NCBI RefSeq assembly: GCF_003028855.1
Contig: NZ_CP028324.1
Coordinates: forward strand, 620,001 to 684,000
DNA: 64,000 nt
From: Pseudoduganella armeniaca
GTDB lineage: Bacteria; Pseudomonadota; Gammaproteobacteria; Burkholderiales; Burkholderiaceae_D
Direction of reading: 5' to 3'
Shown: positions 25,431 through 37,909 of the stretch, piece after piece
Layout: the number at the start of each line of letters is the position of its first letter
Position numbering within the stretch: position 1 is the first letter of the stretch
Program-made: the position numbers and the translations under genes
Notes under the pieces: generated by a model
Databases searched by the model: none
Told to the model about the DNA's origin: nothing
Seen by the model: only the letters and a program-made list of their open reading frames with translations

Positions 25431-26369
25431 TCATTGGGCCGGTGCCGCGAAGCCGGGTTCGCCAGGGCCAGGGGTGGGCGTCGGCGCGCCGAACAGGATG
25501 CTTTGCGGGCGGTCGTTCAGGGTGTTCATGGTGCGGCGCACGGCGCGCATCGACGAGCGGGTCTCGTCCGTCAGTGCCGTGATGCTGGGCAGGGTGTCCA
25601 GTTCCGCGCTGCTGGCGACCGATTCGACCGACATCGCGGTGCGGTCGACGGCGCCGGTAATGCGCGTGATGGCGCCGTCCGGGCCCTGCAGGCTTTGCGA
25701 CAGGCGCGTCACGTCCTGGGCCAGCGTGTCGACCGAGCGGAACGCGCTTTCCGCCTTGTTGGCCAGCGCCGGCAGGCGGTCGATGGTGGGGCCGAGGCGC
25801 TGCGGGATCGCCCGGTACTCTTGCGCGGCGGCGCTGACGTCGGAGAACGCGGCCAGGATGGTCTTCTGGTTTTCCTCGCTGAGCAGCTTGTTGACCTGGT
25901 TCGACACCTCCTCCACCTTCGAGATCAGCGCCTTGCCGCGCTTTTCCAGCTCGTCCAGCAGGCCCGGATGCAGCGGGATGCGGCTCGGATTGTTCTTGTT
26001 GGTCGCCAGGCGCGGCGAGCCGACCGACTCGTCGTCCAGCTGGATGTAGGCGATGCCCGTCACGCCCTGGTAGCCCAGCGTCGCGAACGTCGTCTTGGTG
26101 ATCGGCGTGGCCGGGTCGATGCTCAGGTGGATCAGGATCTGGCCCGTGGTCTGCGGATCGAAGTCGATCGCGTCCACCTTGCCCACTTCCAGGCCGCGGT
26201 AGCGCACCGCCGCCTGCGGGTTCAGCCCCGGCACGGACAGGTTGGTGGCCAGCAGATAGGGCGCGTACTCGACGCGGTCGCGGTTGAACCAGATCCCGAA
26301 CAGGACAGCGGCGACCAGCAGGGTCAGCGTGAAGACGCCGGTCATGAACGCGTGTGCGCGGTTTTCCAT
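25431..26369 (-). CDS. MCE/MlaD-family substrate-binding protein
   Basis: 312-residue inner-membrane-anchored periplasmic protein. One N-terminal transmembrane helix (TGVFTLTLLVAAVLFGIWF) is followed by an MCE domain at about residues 35-115 (AVRYRGLEVGKVDAIDFD, GVTGIAYIQLDD). A long helical C-terminal region up to residue 290 is likely coiled-coil. It forms a ring that carries phospholipids between membranes in MlaD/PqiB-like systems. AAGGAG precedes the ATG. The gene order permease, ATPase, MCE protein, lipoprotein is that of a complete transporter. Confidence 0.9.
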   Translation of the reverse strand: MENRAHAFMTGVFTLTLLVAAVLFGIWFNRDRVEYAPYLLATNLSVPGLNPQAAVRYRGLEVGKVDAIDFDPQTTGQILIHLSIDPATPITKTTFATLGYQGVTGIAYIQLDDESVGSPRLATNKNNPSRIPLHPGLLDELEKRGKALISKVEEVSNQVNKLLSEENQKTILAAFSDVSAAAQEYRAIPQRLGPTIDRLPALANKAESAFRSVDTLAQDVTRLSQSLQGPDGAITRITGAVDRTAMSVESVASSAELDTLPSITALTDETRSSMRAVRRTMNTLNDRPQSILFGAPTPTPGPGEPGFAAPAQ

Positions 26370-26378
26370 GCTTGCTCC

Positions 26379-27221
26379 TTATTGGAGGGCTTCGAGGGCC
26401 CGCTTGCCGCGGTCGCCCAGGAAGAACTCCTTGATAAACGGGTGGTCGACCTCGATCACATCCTTGGTCGGGCCCACCGCGATCACGTGCTTTTCCGCCA
26501 GCACGGCGATACGGGTGGACAGCGCGAACAGCGAATCCAGGTCGTGCGTCACCATCACCACCGTCAGGCCCAGTTCCCGGTGCAGGGACTTGATCAGCGA
26601 GACGAAGCTTTCCGAGCGGTCCGGATCGAGGCCGGCCGTCGGCTCGTCCAGGAACAGCAGCTTCGGTTCCAGCGCCAGGGCGCGCGCCAGGGCGACGCGC
26701 TTGATCATCCCGCCGGACAGGTCGGACGGCATCTTGTTGGCATGCTCGGGGCCCAGCCCGACCATGTTCATCTTCAGCAGCACCGCGTCGCGCACCAGAT
26801 CGGGCGGCAGCACGCGCAGTTCGCGCATCGGCTGGGCGACGTTCTCGAACACCGTCAGTGCCGAATACAGCGCGCCCTGCTGGAACAGCATGCCCCAGTG
26901 GTTGCGCAGCAGCTGCAACTGCGCTGACGTGGCCTGTGTGATGTCCTCGCCGAAGATACGCACGCAGCCCTTGGTCGGGCGTTCCAGTCCCAGCATCTGG
27001 CGCAGCAGCACCGTCTTGCCGGTGCCGGAACCGCCGACGATCGACATGATCTCGCCCTGCTCGATCGTCAGGTCGAGGTCATTGTGGATGACGGTGCGGC
27101 CGAACTTCGTCTGCAGGCCATGGATTTCGACGACCGGCACGCTGCCGTCGAGCGTCAGTTCGCCCGGCGTCTCCGCGCAGCTGCGTTCATTGTCGTCGGG
27201 TGCCTCGACCTGGTCGCTCAT
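26379..27221 (-). CDS. ABC transporter ATP-binding protein (MlaF-like)
   Basis: 280-residue ATPase. Walker A GGSGTGKTVLLR, signature motif LSGGMIKRVALARAL, Walker B LLFLDEPTAGLDP and switch His in MVTHDLDS are all present. The signature form LSGGM and the order of genes match the MlaF family. A hydrophilic tail of about 30 residues precedes the domain. The start ATG shares one base with the permease stop (TGATG). Powers lipid movement with the permease. Confidence 0.92.
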   Translation of the reverse strand: MSDQVEAPDDNERSCAETPGELTLDGSVPVVEIHGLQTKFGRTVIHNDLDLTIEQGEIMSIVGGSGTGKTVLLRQMLGLERPTKGCVRIFGEDITQATSAQLQLLRNHWGMLFQQGALYSALTVFENVAQPMRELRVLPPDLVRDAVLLKMNMVGLGPEHANKMPSDLSGGMIKRVALARALALEPKLLFLDEPTAGLDPDRSESFVSLIKSLHRELGLTVVMVTHDLDSLFALSTRIAVLAEKHVIAVGPTKDVIEVDHPFIKEFFLGDRGKRALEALQ

Positions 27222-28351
27222 CAGAAGCCCACCCCGTTGAAGACGATGGCAAACACCGCATCGGCCAGGATGACGACGGTGATGGCCGTAACGACGGAGG
27301 TCGTCGTGCCCCGGCCCAGGCTCTCCGTATTGGGCTGGATGCGCAGGCCGAAATGGCACGACACCAATGCGATCAGCATGCCGAACACGGCGCCCTTGCC
27401 AAGGCCGATCATGTAATTCGCCAGCGGTACGGCGTCCGGCAGCTTCTGGATGAAGTAGCGCGCCGACAGGTTCAATTCGATCTTGGCCGACACCATGCCG
27501 CCGATCAGGGCCATGCAGTCGGTCCAGATGACGAGCAGCGGCATCGAGATCGCCAGCGCGACCACCTTGGGCAACACGAGGCGGAAGCCGTGCGAGATGC
27601 CCATCACGAGCATGGCATCGAGTTCCTCGGTCACGCGCATGACGCCCAGCTGCGCGGTGATGGACGACCCGGAGCGCCCGGCGACCAGGATGGCCGCCAG
27701 CAGCGGACCCAGTTCGCGGATGACGCTCATGCCGAGCAGGTTGACGAGGTAGATGTCGCCGCCGAAGTTGCGCAGCTGCTGCGCCGACAGGTAGGACAGC
27801 ACCACGCCGATCAGGAAGCCGACCAGCGCCGTGATGCCCAGCGCCTGGAAGCCGGCGTGGAAGATATTGGCGGAGATTTCCTTCCACGGTCCACGGATCG
27901 GGCTTTTCAGGAAGCGCCAGGCGTCCTGTGTGACCTGGCCGATCAGCTTGACGAAGCCTTGCAGGTGTTCGGCGAAGTGGAGAATGCCGCCGCCCAGCGT
28001 CGTCACCCAGTCCATGTGGTGGGTGCGGGTGCGCGGCAGCTCCAGCTTGCCGGTCGCCTCCAGGCGCTTGAAGAACTCCTCCTGGCCGGGCGCCAGCTTC
28101 AGGGAGGCGGGCCGTTGATAACCCCAGGCCTGCCAGAACAGCTGGGCACCGATATGGTCCATGCTGTCGATCGCCGTCAGGTCCCATTGCGCGTTGCCGG
28201 CCTTGTGCGCCTGGTCGAGCCGGGCCGACAGGGCCTTGATCACCTTGCGGTGCGCCAGCGCGTGCACCTGCCACGTGCCGTCGGCGGTCACCGTGCCACC
28301 CGCGGCGCCGCCGGGTTGGAAAGTTAAGCTTGGCTCTTGTGCAATGGGCAT
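27221..28351 (-). CDS. MlaE-family permease with N-terminal STAS-like domain
   Basis: 376-residue inner-membrane protein. Residues 1-120 form a STAS/MlaB-like domain (AIDSMDHIGAQLFWQAWG), and the rest is the MlaE permease with about five to six membrane segments, including LGPLLAAILVAGRSGSSITAQLG, shortened here to its core GRSGSSITAQLG, the family hallmark. In E. coli the STAS protein MlaB is separate, so here it is fused. It is the first gene of the lipid transporter operon. Likely substrate: glycerophospholipids. Confidence 0.9.
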   Translation of the reverse strand: MPIAQEPSLTFQPGGAAGGTVTADGTWQVHALAHRKVIKALSARLDQAHKAGNAQWDLTAIDSMDHIGAQLFWQAWGYQRPASLKLAPGQEEFFKRLEATGKLELPRTRTHHMDWVTTLGGGILHFAEHLQGFVKLIGQVTQDAWRFLKSPIRGPWKEISANIFHAGFQALGITALVGFLIGVVLSYLSAQQLRNFGGDIYLVNLLGMSVIRELGPLLAAILVAGRSGSSITAQLGVMRVTEELDAMLVMGISHGFRLVLPKVVALAISMPLLVIWTDCMALIGGMVSAKIELNLSARYFIQKLPDAVPLANYMIGLGKGAVFGMLIALVSCHFGLRIQPNTESLGRGTTTSVVTAITVVILADAVFAIVFNGVGF

Positions 28352-28442
28352 GTCGCCAGTGTAAGTGAGATTCGTTTCGTTCGCTACGGGGCCTGCCTCA
28401 ACGGTGTGTCGGACGGCGCTGACAAGCGGTTCGGGGGGCGCG

Positions 28443-29915
28443 TCATGCCGCCAGATGGCGTGCCTGGCGTTGCGGGGCCGCCGTCGTCGTCACTTTTTGA
28501 CGGACGCCGTGGCCATCGCGCGCCAGCAGCTGCGCCGCCTCGTCCGCGCCCATGCCGCGCTGCTGCAGCCAGCGGCCGACCAGGGCCGCCAGGCGGTCCA
28601 GCGCGATACGGTGGGTGGCGTCCGTGTTCGCATACAGCCAGTCCGAGAAGGCCATGAAGCTGTCGAAGGGACGCTCGCCCAGCAGCGCGTGGATCGTGTG
28701 GTTGAAGCGGCCCGAGTTGGCGACCAGGTCCCAGTAGCGGGCGAAGCGCACCAGGCGCTGCATGGTGGGGAAGTCGATGTCGCGGTTGGCCAGGATCGTG
28801 TAGGGCGGGTGCGGGTCGAACACCAGGCCGAATTCCTGCGTGTGGCGGATGATCGGGGTGCCGCGCAGCCGCTTCAGGATGCCGAACTGGATCTCGTGCG
28901 GACCGAGGGCCCACAGCTGGTCGAAGCCGGCGGCGAAGCTCTCGACCGTCTCGCCGGGCAGGCCGGCGATCAGGTCCACGTGCATGTGCACGTGCGAGTG
29001 CTCGCACAGCCAGCGGATATTGTCGGCGGCCTTCTGGTTGTCCTGCTTGCGGCTGATATTGGCCTGCACGACCGGATTGAAGCTCTGGATGCCGATCTCG
29101 AACTGCAGCGCGCCGGGCGGGAACTTGGCGATGCCTTCCTTCAGTGCGTCCGGCAGATGGTCCGGCACCAGCTCGAAGTGGGCGTAGACGGGATCGTCCG
29201 GGTGGGCGGCCAGCTTGTCGAGGAAGAACTGCATGATCTTCAGGCTGGTCTTGATGTTCAGGTTGAAGGTGCGGTCGACGAATTTGAACAGCCGCGCGCC
29301 GCGCGCGTACAGGGCGTCCATCTCCGCCAGGAAGCCGTCGATATTGAACGGCCACGCTGTCTTGTCGAGTGCGGACAGGCAGAACTCGCACTTGAACGGG
29401 CAGCCGCGCGAGGCTTCCACGTACAGGGTGCGGTGGGCGATGTCCTCGTCACTATATAAAGAGTAGGGCAGGGCGATGTCCGCCATCGGCGGCTGCACGC
29501 CCGCGTGCACCTTCATCAGGGGCTTGGGCCCGTGCAGGATCTCGCCGCACAGCTTCGGGAACGTGACGTCGCCCCAGCCGGTCACCACGTAATCGGCCAG
29601 CTGCACGATGGCCTGCTCGCCCGTCTCATGGGAGACCTCGGGGCCGCCCAGCACGACGACAATGTGCGGCGCGACACGTTTCAACATGGCCACCAGCTTC
29701 GCGGTTTCCTCGACATTCCATATATAGACACCGAAGCCGACGATTTTCGGGTCGTGCGCCAGGATGCGCTCGACCAGCTCCGTGGTTTTCGCACCGATGA
29801 CGAACTCCTGGATACGGGTTTGCTCCTTCAGCGCGCCCATATTGGCCAGCAGGTAGCGCAGGCCCAGCGAGGCGTGGGTGTAGCGGGCATTCAGGGTGGA
29901 GAGCAGGATCGTCAT
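28443..29915 (-). CDS. B12-binding-domain radical SAM protein
   Basis: 490-residue protein. Residues 1-140 are a cobalamin-binding-like domain (TLNARYTHASLGLRYLLANM; GVYIWNVEETAKL; VVLGGPEVSHE). The radical SAM core begins at about 175 with the cluster motif RGCPFKCEFC (C-x3-C-x2-C). A C-terminal DUF4080-like helical domain follows. Family members without known partners are usually annotated only as B12-binding radical SAM enzymes; substrate unknown. The gene stands alone, opposed to the following rRNA operon. Confidence 0.86.
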   Translation of the reverse strand: MTILLSTLNARYTHASLGLRYLLANMGALKEQTRIQEFVIGAKTTELVERILAHDPKIVGFGVYIWNVEETAKLVAMLKRVAPHIVVVLGGPEVSHETGEQAIVQLADYVVTGWGDVTFPKLCGEILHGPKPLMKVHAGVQPPMADIALPYSLYSDEDIAHRTLYVEASRGCPFKCEFCLSALDKTAWPFNIDGFLAEMDALYARGARLFKFVDRTFNLNIKTSLKIMQFFLDKLAAHPDDPVYAHFELVPDHLPDALKEGIAKFPPGALQFEIGIQSFNPVVQANISRKQDNQKAADNIRWLCEHSHVHMHVDLIAGLPGETVESFAAGFDQLWALGPHEIQFGILKRLRGTPIIRHTQEFGLVFDPHPPYTILANRDIDFPTMQRLVRFARYWDLVANSGRFNHTIHALLGERPFDSFMAFSDWLYANTDATHRIALDRLAALVGRWLQQRGMGADEAAQLLARDGHGVRQKVTTTAAPQRQARHLAA

Positions 29916-29958
29916 GGCGGCAGCGGAAGGTAAAGCGCGAAATCACGCATTTTACCCC

Positions 29959-29987
29959 TTGCGCGGCGGCTGGCGTTTCGCTATAGT
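29959..29987 (+). promoter_or_regulatory. rRNA operon 1, upstream promoter candidate
   Basis: TTGCGC (29959-29964), 17-base spacer, TATAGT (29982-29987). The same TATAGT and following bases occur upstream of operon 2, where the -35 is the better TTGTCA; the two leaders start to be alike at this -10. Confidence 0.55.
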
Positions 29988-30068
29988 TCTGTCCCTGCCG
30001 CAGCGTCGTAGTGAAAACGAAACGATGCGACAGCGATGAAAGTGCCTCCGGCGCTGACATCGAAGGGG

Positions 30069-30097
30069 TTGACGAGCTGCATGAAACACCGCATAAT
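30069..30097 (+). promoter_or_regulatory. rRNA operon 1, main promoter candidate
   Basis: TTGACG (30069-30074), 17-base spacer, CATAAT (30092-30097), conserved in both operons. This is the closest match to the sigma-70 consensus in the leader. Confidence 0.7.
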
Positions 30098-30164
30098 CTC
30101 ACCTCTCTGCTGCTGACAAACACAACGATTTGTCAACGAATGCGGCAAGCGCCTAAGGGCAGAA

Positions 30165-30174
30165 TTCTTTAACA
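30165..30174 (+). promoter_or_regulatory. boxA antitermination site, leader of rRNA operon 1
   Basis: TTCTTTAACA, the usual boxA core for NusB/NusE loading, about 70 bases after the main promoter. A second boxA (CTCTTTAACA) lies in the 16S-23S spacer. Confidence 0.7.
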
Positions 30175-30179
30175 ATCAA

Positions 30180-30205
30180 CAGTCGATAAGTGTGGGCGTT
30201 TGATG
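30180..30205 (+). other. 5' arm of the RNase III stem around 16S, operon 1
   Basis: This 26-base segment is complementary to 31930-31955 after the 16S gene, with one G-U pair, and forms the long stem cut by RNase III in pre-16S processing. Its GCGTTTGATG end is also complementary to 30248-30264 within the leader, so it can form an alternative, shorter stem before 16S is made. Confidence 0.75.
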
Positions 30206-30312
30206 TGAGTGTGCCCGGGACTTCGGTCCCGATACTCAAAATATATAGCATCAAACGCTTACACAAGAAATAAACGTGACCTCGCAAGAGGAACGTCAGT
30301 ATCTTGAGTGAG

Positions 30313-30354
30313 CTTATCGGTCCAGTGGACCGATAAGAACCATTTAGGTGGTTC
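30313..30354 (+). other. Operon-1-specific leader hairpins
   Basis: A perfect 11-base stem (30313-30323 with 30327-30337, AGT loop) is followed directly by GAACCA / TGGTTC. Operon 2 has only a 6-base stem (CCGATA / TATCGG, 55034-55049) in this place. Confidence 0.6.
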
Positions 30355-30370
30355 GCGAAAAACAGAGATT

Positions 30371-31904
<1,534 letters not shown>

Positions 31905-31929
31905 GAGTGGCACGGATCGTAAGATCGTG

Positions 31930-31955
31930 CATCAAACGCTCACACTTATCGACTG
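31930..31955 (+). other. 3' arm of the RNase III stem around 16S, operon 1
   Basis: Complementary to 30180-30205. See the 5' arm. Confidence 0.75.
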
Positions 31956-31982
31956 TTGTTAGAGAAACAGCAAGAAGCGCGC

Positions 31983-32059
31983 GGGTCTGTAGCTCAGCTG
32001 GTTAGAGCACCGTGTTGATAACGCGGGGGTCGTTGGTTCGAGCCCAACCAGACCCACCA
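31983..32059 (+). tRNA. ileT: tRNA-Ile (GAT), operon 1
   Basis: 77-base cloverleaf from GGGTCTGTAGCTCAGCTGG to CCA, anticodon GAT at 32017-32019, CCA encoded. Normal position in the 16S-23S spacer. Confidence 0.97.
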
Positions 32060-32066
32060 AGAACAT

Positions 32067-32142
32067 GGGGGATTAGCTCAGCTGGGAGAGCACCTGCTTT
32101 GCAAGCAGGGGGTCGTCGGTTCGATCCCGTCATCCTCCACCA
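32067..32142 (+). tRNA. alaT: tRNA-Ala (TGC), operon 1
   Basis: 76-base cloverleaf from GGGGGATTAGCTCAGC to CCA with anticodon loop TTTGCAA (anticodon TGC). Only 7 bases separate it from tRNA-Ile here, against 18 in operon 2. Confidence 0.97.
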
Positions 32143-32211
32143 TCGCTTCTGTTGAAAGTCCAAACGTAAGTCGTCAGATTTAGGTTTGATCTTTTAGAGA
32201 TCACTGCTGTT

Positions 32212-32224
32212 TCGCTCTTTAACA
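32212..32224 (+). promoter_or_regulatory. boxA in the 16S-23S spacer, operon 1
   Basis: TCGCTCTTTAACA before the 23S gene, identical in operon 2 at 56916-56928. Confidence 0.7.
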
Positions 32225-32332
32225 ATCTGGAAGAAGTAAAGTTTTATTAAGCGTGTATCGAAAGATGCACACTTAGGGTAGTAGTAAAACTCATCAAACA
32301 CAGTAGTAAATGCTTGAACCGATAGCCGTCAA

Positions 32333-35222
<2,890 letters not shown>

Positions 35223-35337
35223 GACGGTTACAGAGCATTTACTCTTTGATGAGAGTTACCAGAATTACCCCAACCTTTACTTCTTCCAGATTCAGTAGCC
35301 GCGTTGCCCCATAGGGAACGAGACTACGTACAAGTCA

Positions 35338-35453
35338 TGCCTGATGACCATAGCAAGTCGGTCCCACCCCTTCCCATCCCGAACAGGACCGTGAAACGAC
35401 TTTGCGCCGATGATAGTGCTGCAACCAGTGTGAAAGTAGGTTATCGTCAGGCT
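35338..35453 (+). rRNA. rrf: 5S ribosomal RNA, operon 1
   Basis: About 116 bases, TGCCTGATGACCATAG to GTCAGGCT, with closing helix TGCCTGA / TCAGGC(T) and the typical inner sequence CCCATCCCGAACAG. Confidence 0.94.
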
Positions 35454-35468
35454 GTTATACCGAACAAA

Positions 35469-35499
35469 CCCCCGTCCAGTGATCTGGCGGGGGTTTTTT
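35469..35499 (+). terminator. rRNA operon 1 terminator
   Basis: CCCCCG-T-CCAG stem with CTGG-CGGGGG, TGAT loop, followed by six T. About 16 bases after 5S. Confidence 0.9.
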
Positions 35500-35540
35500 C
35501 ATTCCTGCTGCCGTTATCTATACGGCCCATCCCAATTCGC

Positions 35541-35687
35541 GATGAAAACCAGGGTCAGTCCCAAGGGCGGTACGGCGGCCCGGCAGACCCTGATCCCTGA
35601 CGCGAGTGGGGCGGACCTTACTCAATGCCGCCATCGCGGCTCCAGGCTTAGGGTCTGTCCCTCCAGGGACTGACCCTGGTTTTCATC
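35541..35687. repeat. Palindromic MITE-like element, copy 1
   Basis: 147 bases bounded by 22-base perfect terminal inverted repeats (35541-35562 and 35666-35687) with core ACCAGGGTCAGTCCC. A closely related element follows rRNA operon 2 at 60258-60386, and the inner sequence GACGCGAGTGGGGCG...CTCAATGCCGCCATCGCGGC is shared. It is too short to encode a protein. The right arm covers two bases of the RT stop codon. Could be a REP/MITE or a strong bidirectional terminator. Confidence 0.75.
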
Positions 35688-37566
35688 ACGACAGCAAGCC
35701 TAAATCCCACCGGTGCAGCACGTCCGCCAGCGCCACCAGCAGCACCATCGCGCAGATGAACCGCGTCCAGTGCGGCCGGCCATCGCGGCGCGACGTACGG
35801 GACAGCAGCAATATGCCAGCGACCGGCAACGGCGTGCGATACGTCAGCGCCAGCACCAGCGCGATCAGGAATTGCGACAGCAACGCGCGCCACGGCGCCC
35901 GGACTTGCGGGCCATCCTCGACGGCATCGGTGGCGACATCTGCCGCGGCGGCGGACGGTTCAACCACCGGGGCGACCGATGCCCAGCGCCGCGTCTCCTT
36001 CTTCGCCAGCGTTACCTGTTCCTGCGTCTGTTCCAGTACAGGTGGGGCCGGCGGCGCGGCCTGCCAGAACCCTTCCCATGGCGCCTTGCCTTGCGCCGAC
36101 AGCGCGCGGAAGTCGCCACCTCGACGGGCAGGCCCCGGCAGGCTGGCGGCCGGTGCATCGGACCAGCGCTCCCGTGCAGCGCGCACGCGCGCCAGCAACG
36201 GCGCACCCTTGGCCGGATCGACCATCCTGATGAACTGCGCGTAGCCTTCGAGCGCCGCCAGCACGTTCGGGTTGCCGTTCCACTGCCTGCCGGCCGGTCC
36301 ATCCTTCTCGACCTGGAACAACGTCGCCCGGAAGCGCCGCAGCGTATCGCGCTCGATGGTCGGCTTTTCATTGACGACGATGCCGGTCACGCTTTGCCGC
36401 TGCGAAGCGCGCATCACGTGCTGCTTGTGCGGATGCGGCGTGAACCCTTCGTCGGCGACGATCTGGCGCACGCGCCACAGCAGCTTGCCGGCCAGCTTGC
36501 GCGTGGCCTCCGGCCCGGAGAACGTCAGGTCGTCGGCGTAGCGTGTATAGGAGAATCCCAGCTTGGCGGCCGCGCCCTGCAGCCGGGCGTCGAGCCGGCG
36601 GCACAGGATGTTCGTCAATGCGGGGCTGGTGGGCGCGCCCTGCGGCAGCACGCGCGCACCTCGCGCGACAAAGAAGGTCTCGCCATCGACACTCACTTGC
36701 TCCGTGGCCGCTTCGGTGCACAGCAGGGCCAAGGTGGTGGCGACCTGCTTGCTGTAGCCCAGCTGCCCGAACACGCCGGCGACCCGGCGCATGTCGATCG
36801 ACGGGAAGAAGTCCTTCAGGTCGACATTGATGACGACCGCCTGCGCCACGTGCGGCGCCGCGTTGCTGACGATCGAACGCCCCTTCAGGAAGCCGTGCGC
36901 GGCCGGATGGACCGGCGCGCGCGCCAGCACGTTGTCCAGCACCCAGTACTGGCTGCGTTTCAGGCGCGGCATGGGCGCGGAGATGATCCGTTCGCCGCCG
37001 GTCTTTTTCGGCATCGCGAAGCGGCGGTAATGGCTGATGCGCGATGCGCGGCGATCGAAGGCCAGGAAGCGCAGCTCCTGCAACGACAGGCCCATCGCCT
37101 GTGCCAGCTCCCGTGCATCGTGCAGGGCCGGCAGGGCGGCGCGCGCCAGCTTGTCGCCGTCGCTGCGCGCCTCGTTCAAGCCCGCCGATACCTCCTCGCC
37201 AAGATAGAGGATTTCGCCGGCATGGCGGTGATGCCAGGCGCTGGCGCGCTCGAACCGTTCGCGCGCGCTGCGCTGTTTCGTCTCCTCGCGGCGGGCACGC
37301 GCCTTGGCCATGCGTTCCTTGCGCATCGCCTTCAATGCCAGCGCGGGATCTTCGGTCCCACGCAGTTCGCTGCTCAATTCACGCAGCGCCCTGCTCAATT
37401 CCGCTTCGCGCTGGATCAGCGCTTGCGCGGCCGTCACGCCAGGATCGTCCTTGGGCCAGAAACCCAGCCGCTGCATTTCGCTCAGCGTGACTTCCTCGCG
37501 CGTGGCCGTGCGCAGGCGCTCGTATAGCTCCTGGCGGGTCATCGAGGTTGGGGGCGGCGCGCTCAT
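35686..37566 (-). CDS. Retron reverse transcriptase with N- and C-terminal extensions
   Basis: 626-residue reverse transcriptase that would copy part of the RNA encoded just upstream into multicopy single-stranded DNA. The polymerase core (about 180-450) has the retron-specific NAxxH as NAAPH (235-239), motif A VDLKDFFPSI with Asp249, QGAPTSP (309-315), catalytic YADD (343-346) and the retron VTG (393-395). The start is ATG 37566, preceded by GGGAG, because the longer reading to 37608 would enter the ncRNA repeat. It is unusually long: about 180 residues of charged helix precede the core, and residues 450-626 hold a Pro/Ala-rich linker and hydrophobic stretches at 561-576, 580-589 and 602-617 that look like membrane segments. 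No maturase or HNH domain, so not a group II intron enzyme. Part of the WGR-ARM / WH-SWIM / RT unit. Confidence 0.93.
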   Translation of the reverse strand: MSAPPPTSMTRQELYERLRTATREEVTLSEMQRLGFWPKDDPGVTAAQALIQREAELSRALRELSSELRGTEDPALALKAMRKERMAKARARREETKQRSARERFERASAWHHRHAGEILYLGEEVSAGLNEARSDGDKLARAALPALHDARELAQAMGLSLQELRFLAFDRRASRISHYRRFAMPKKTGGERIISAPMPRLKRSQYWVLDNVLARAPVHPAAHGFLKGRSIVSNAAPHVAQAVVINVDLKDFFPSIDMRRVAGVFGQLGYSKQVATTLALLCTEAATEQVSVDGETFFVARGARVLPQGAPTSPALTNILCRRLDARLQGAAAKLGFSYTRYADDLTFSGPEATRKLAGKLLWRVRQIVADEGFTPHPHKQHVMRASQRQSVTGIVVNEKPTIERDTLRRFRATLFQVEKDGPAGRQWNGNPNVLAALEGYAQFIRMVDPAKGAPLLARVRAARERWSDAPAASLPGPARRGGDFRALSAQGKAPWEGFWQAAPPAPPVLEQTQEQVTLAKKETRRWASVAPVVEPSAAAADVATDAVEDGPQVRAPWRALLSQFLIALVLALTYRTPLPVAGILLLSRTSRRDGRPHWTRFICAMVLLVALADVLHRWDLGLLS

Positions 37567-37600
37567 TGGCAGGCTCCCGGCAGGGAGGCGAACGCGGAAT

Positions 37601-37824
37601 GCAAGCATGGCGGAACCGTCATCGAAGGGCCGGCAGGACTGGACCGCTCAACTCGACGCCGGACCGCACTGGTAGCGCTGATGTAATTCAGGGAATTCAC
37701 ACCGACTCGCGCTACCAGTGCTGGTCCGGCACAGTGAAGAGCGGGCCAGTGACGCATGGGGAGGGCAAGGTACGAGGACGGCGATCCACCGTCCGGGTTG
37801 CAAGAGCCATCCCGCCATGCTTGC
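37601..37824 (-). ncRNA. Retron msr-msd non-coding RNA
   Basis: About 224 bases between the SWIM gene and the RT. The ends are a perfect 13-base inverted repeat (GCAAGCATGGCGG at 37601-37613 and its complement at 37812-37824), the a2/a1 pair that retron RNAs use to join their ends. Inside, 37658-37678 and 37709-37730 form a 21-pair hairpin with one bulged base, fitting the long msd stem. The msr part, nearer the 5' end, holds a small GGACGG / CCGTCC hairpin. The a2 end is 34 bases upstream of the RT start. A TATACT -10 places the RNA start almost exactly at a1. The branching G and exact msr/msd boundary are not determined. Confidence 0.85.
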
Positions 37825-37831
37825 GCAGTCG

Positions 37832-37861
37832 AGTATAGCAGCGCAGCGGCGGGCGCCTCAA
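37832..37861 (-). promoter_or_regulatory. Promoter candidate of the retron RNA
   Basis: On the minus strand, TTGAGG (37861-37856), 18-base spacer, TATACT (37837-37832). Transcription would start about 7 bases on, next to the first base of a1 at 37824, which is what a retron needs. Confidence 0.65.
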
Positions 37862-37909
37862 GCGCCGCGTGGTCGCGGAGGTCGTGATGGTGCATAGCGG
37901 TTGGCCTGG

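Noticed and set aside
35521..35640. A short protein gene in the palindromic element after rRNA operon 1
   Set aside because: Too short, no ribosome binding site, and the frame is not kept in copy 2.
35686..37608. Reverse transcriptase as part of a group II intron or a diversity-generating retroelement
   Set aside because: No maturase or HNH domain, no template/variable repeat, and the NAxxH and VTG motifs plus the upstream msr-msd RNA identify a retron.
37567..37608. Upstream start for the RT at 37608
   Set aside because: It would enter the a2 repeat of the ncRNA and has no ribosome binding site; the ATG at 37566 has GGGAG.
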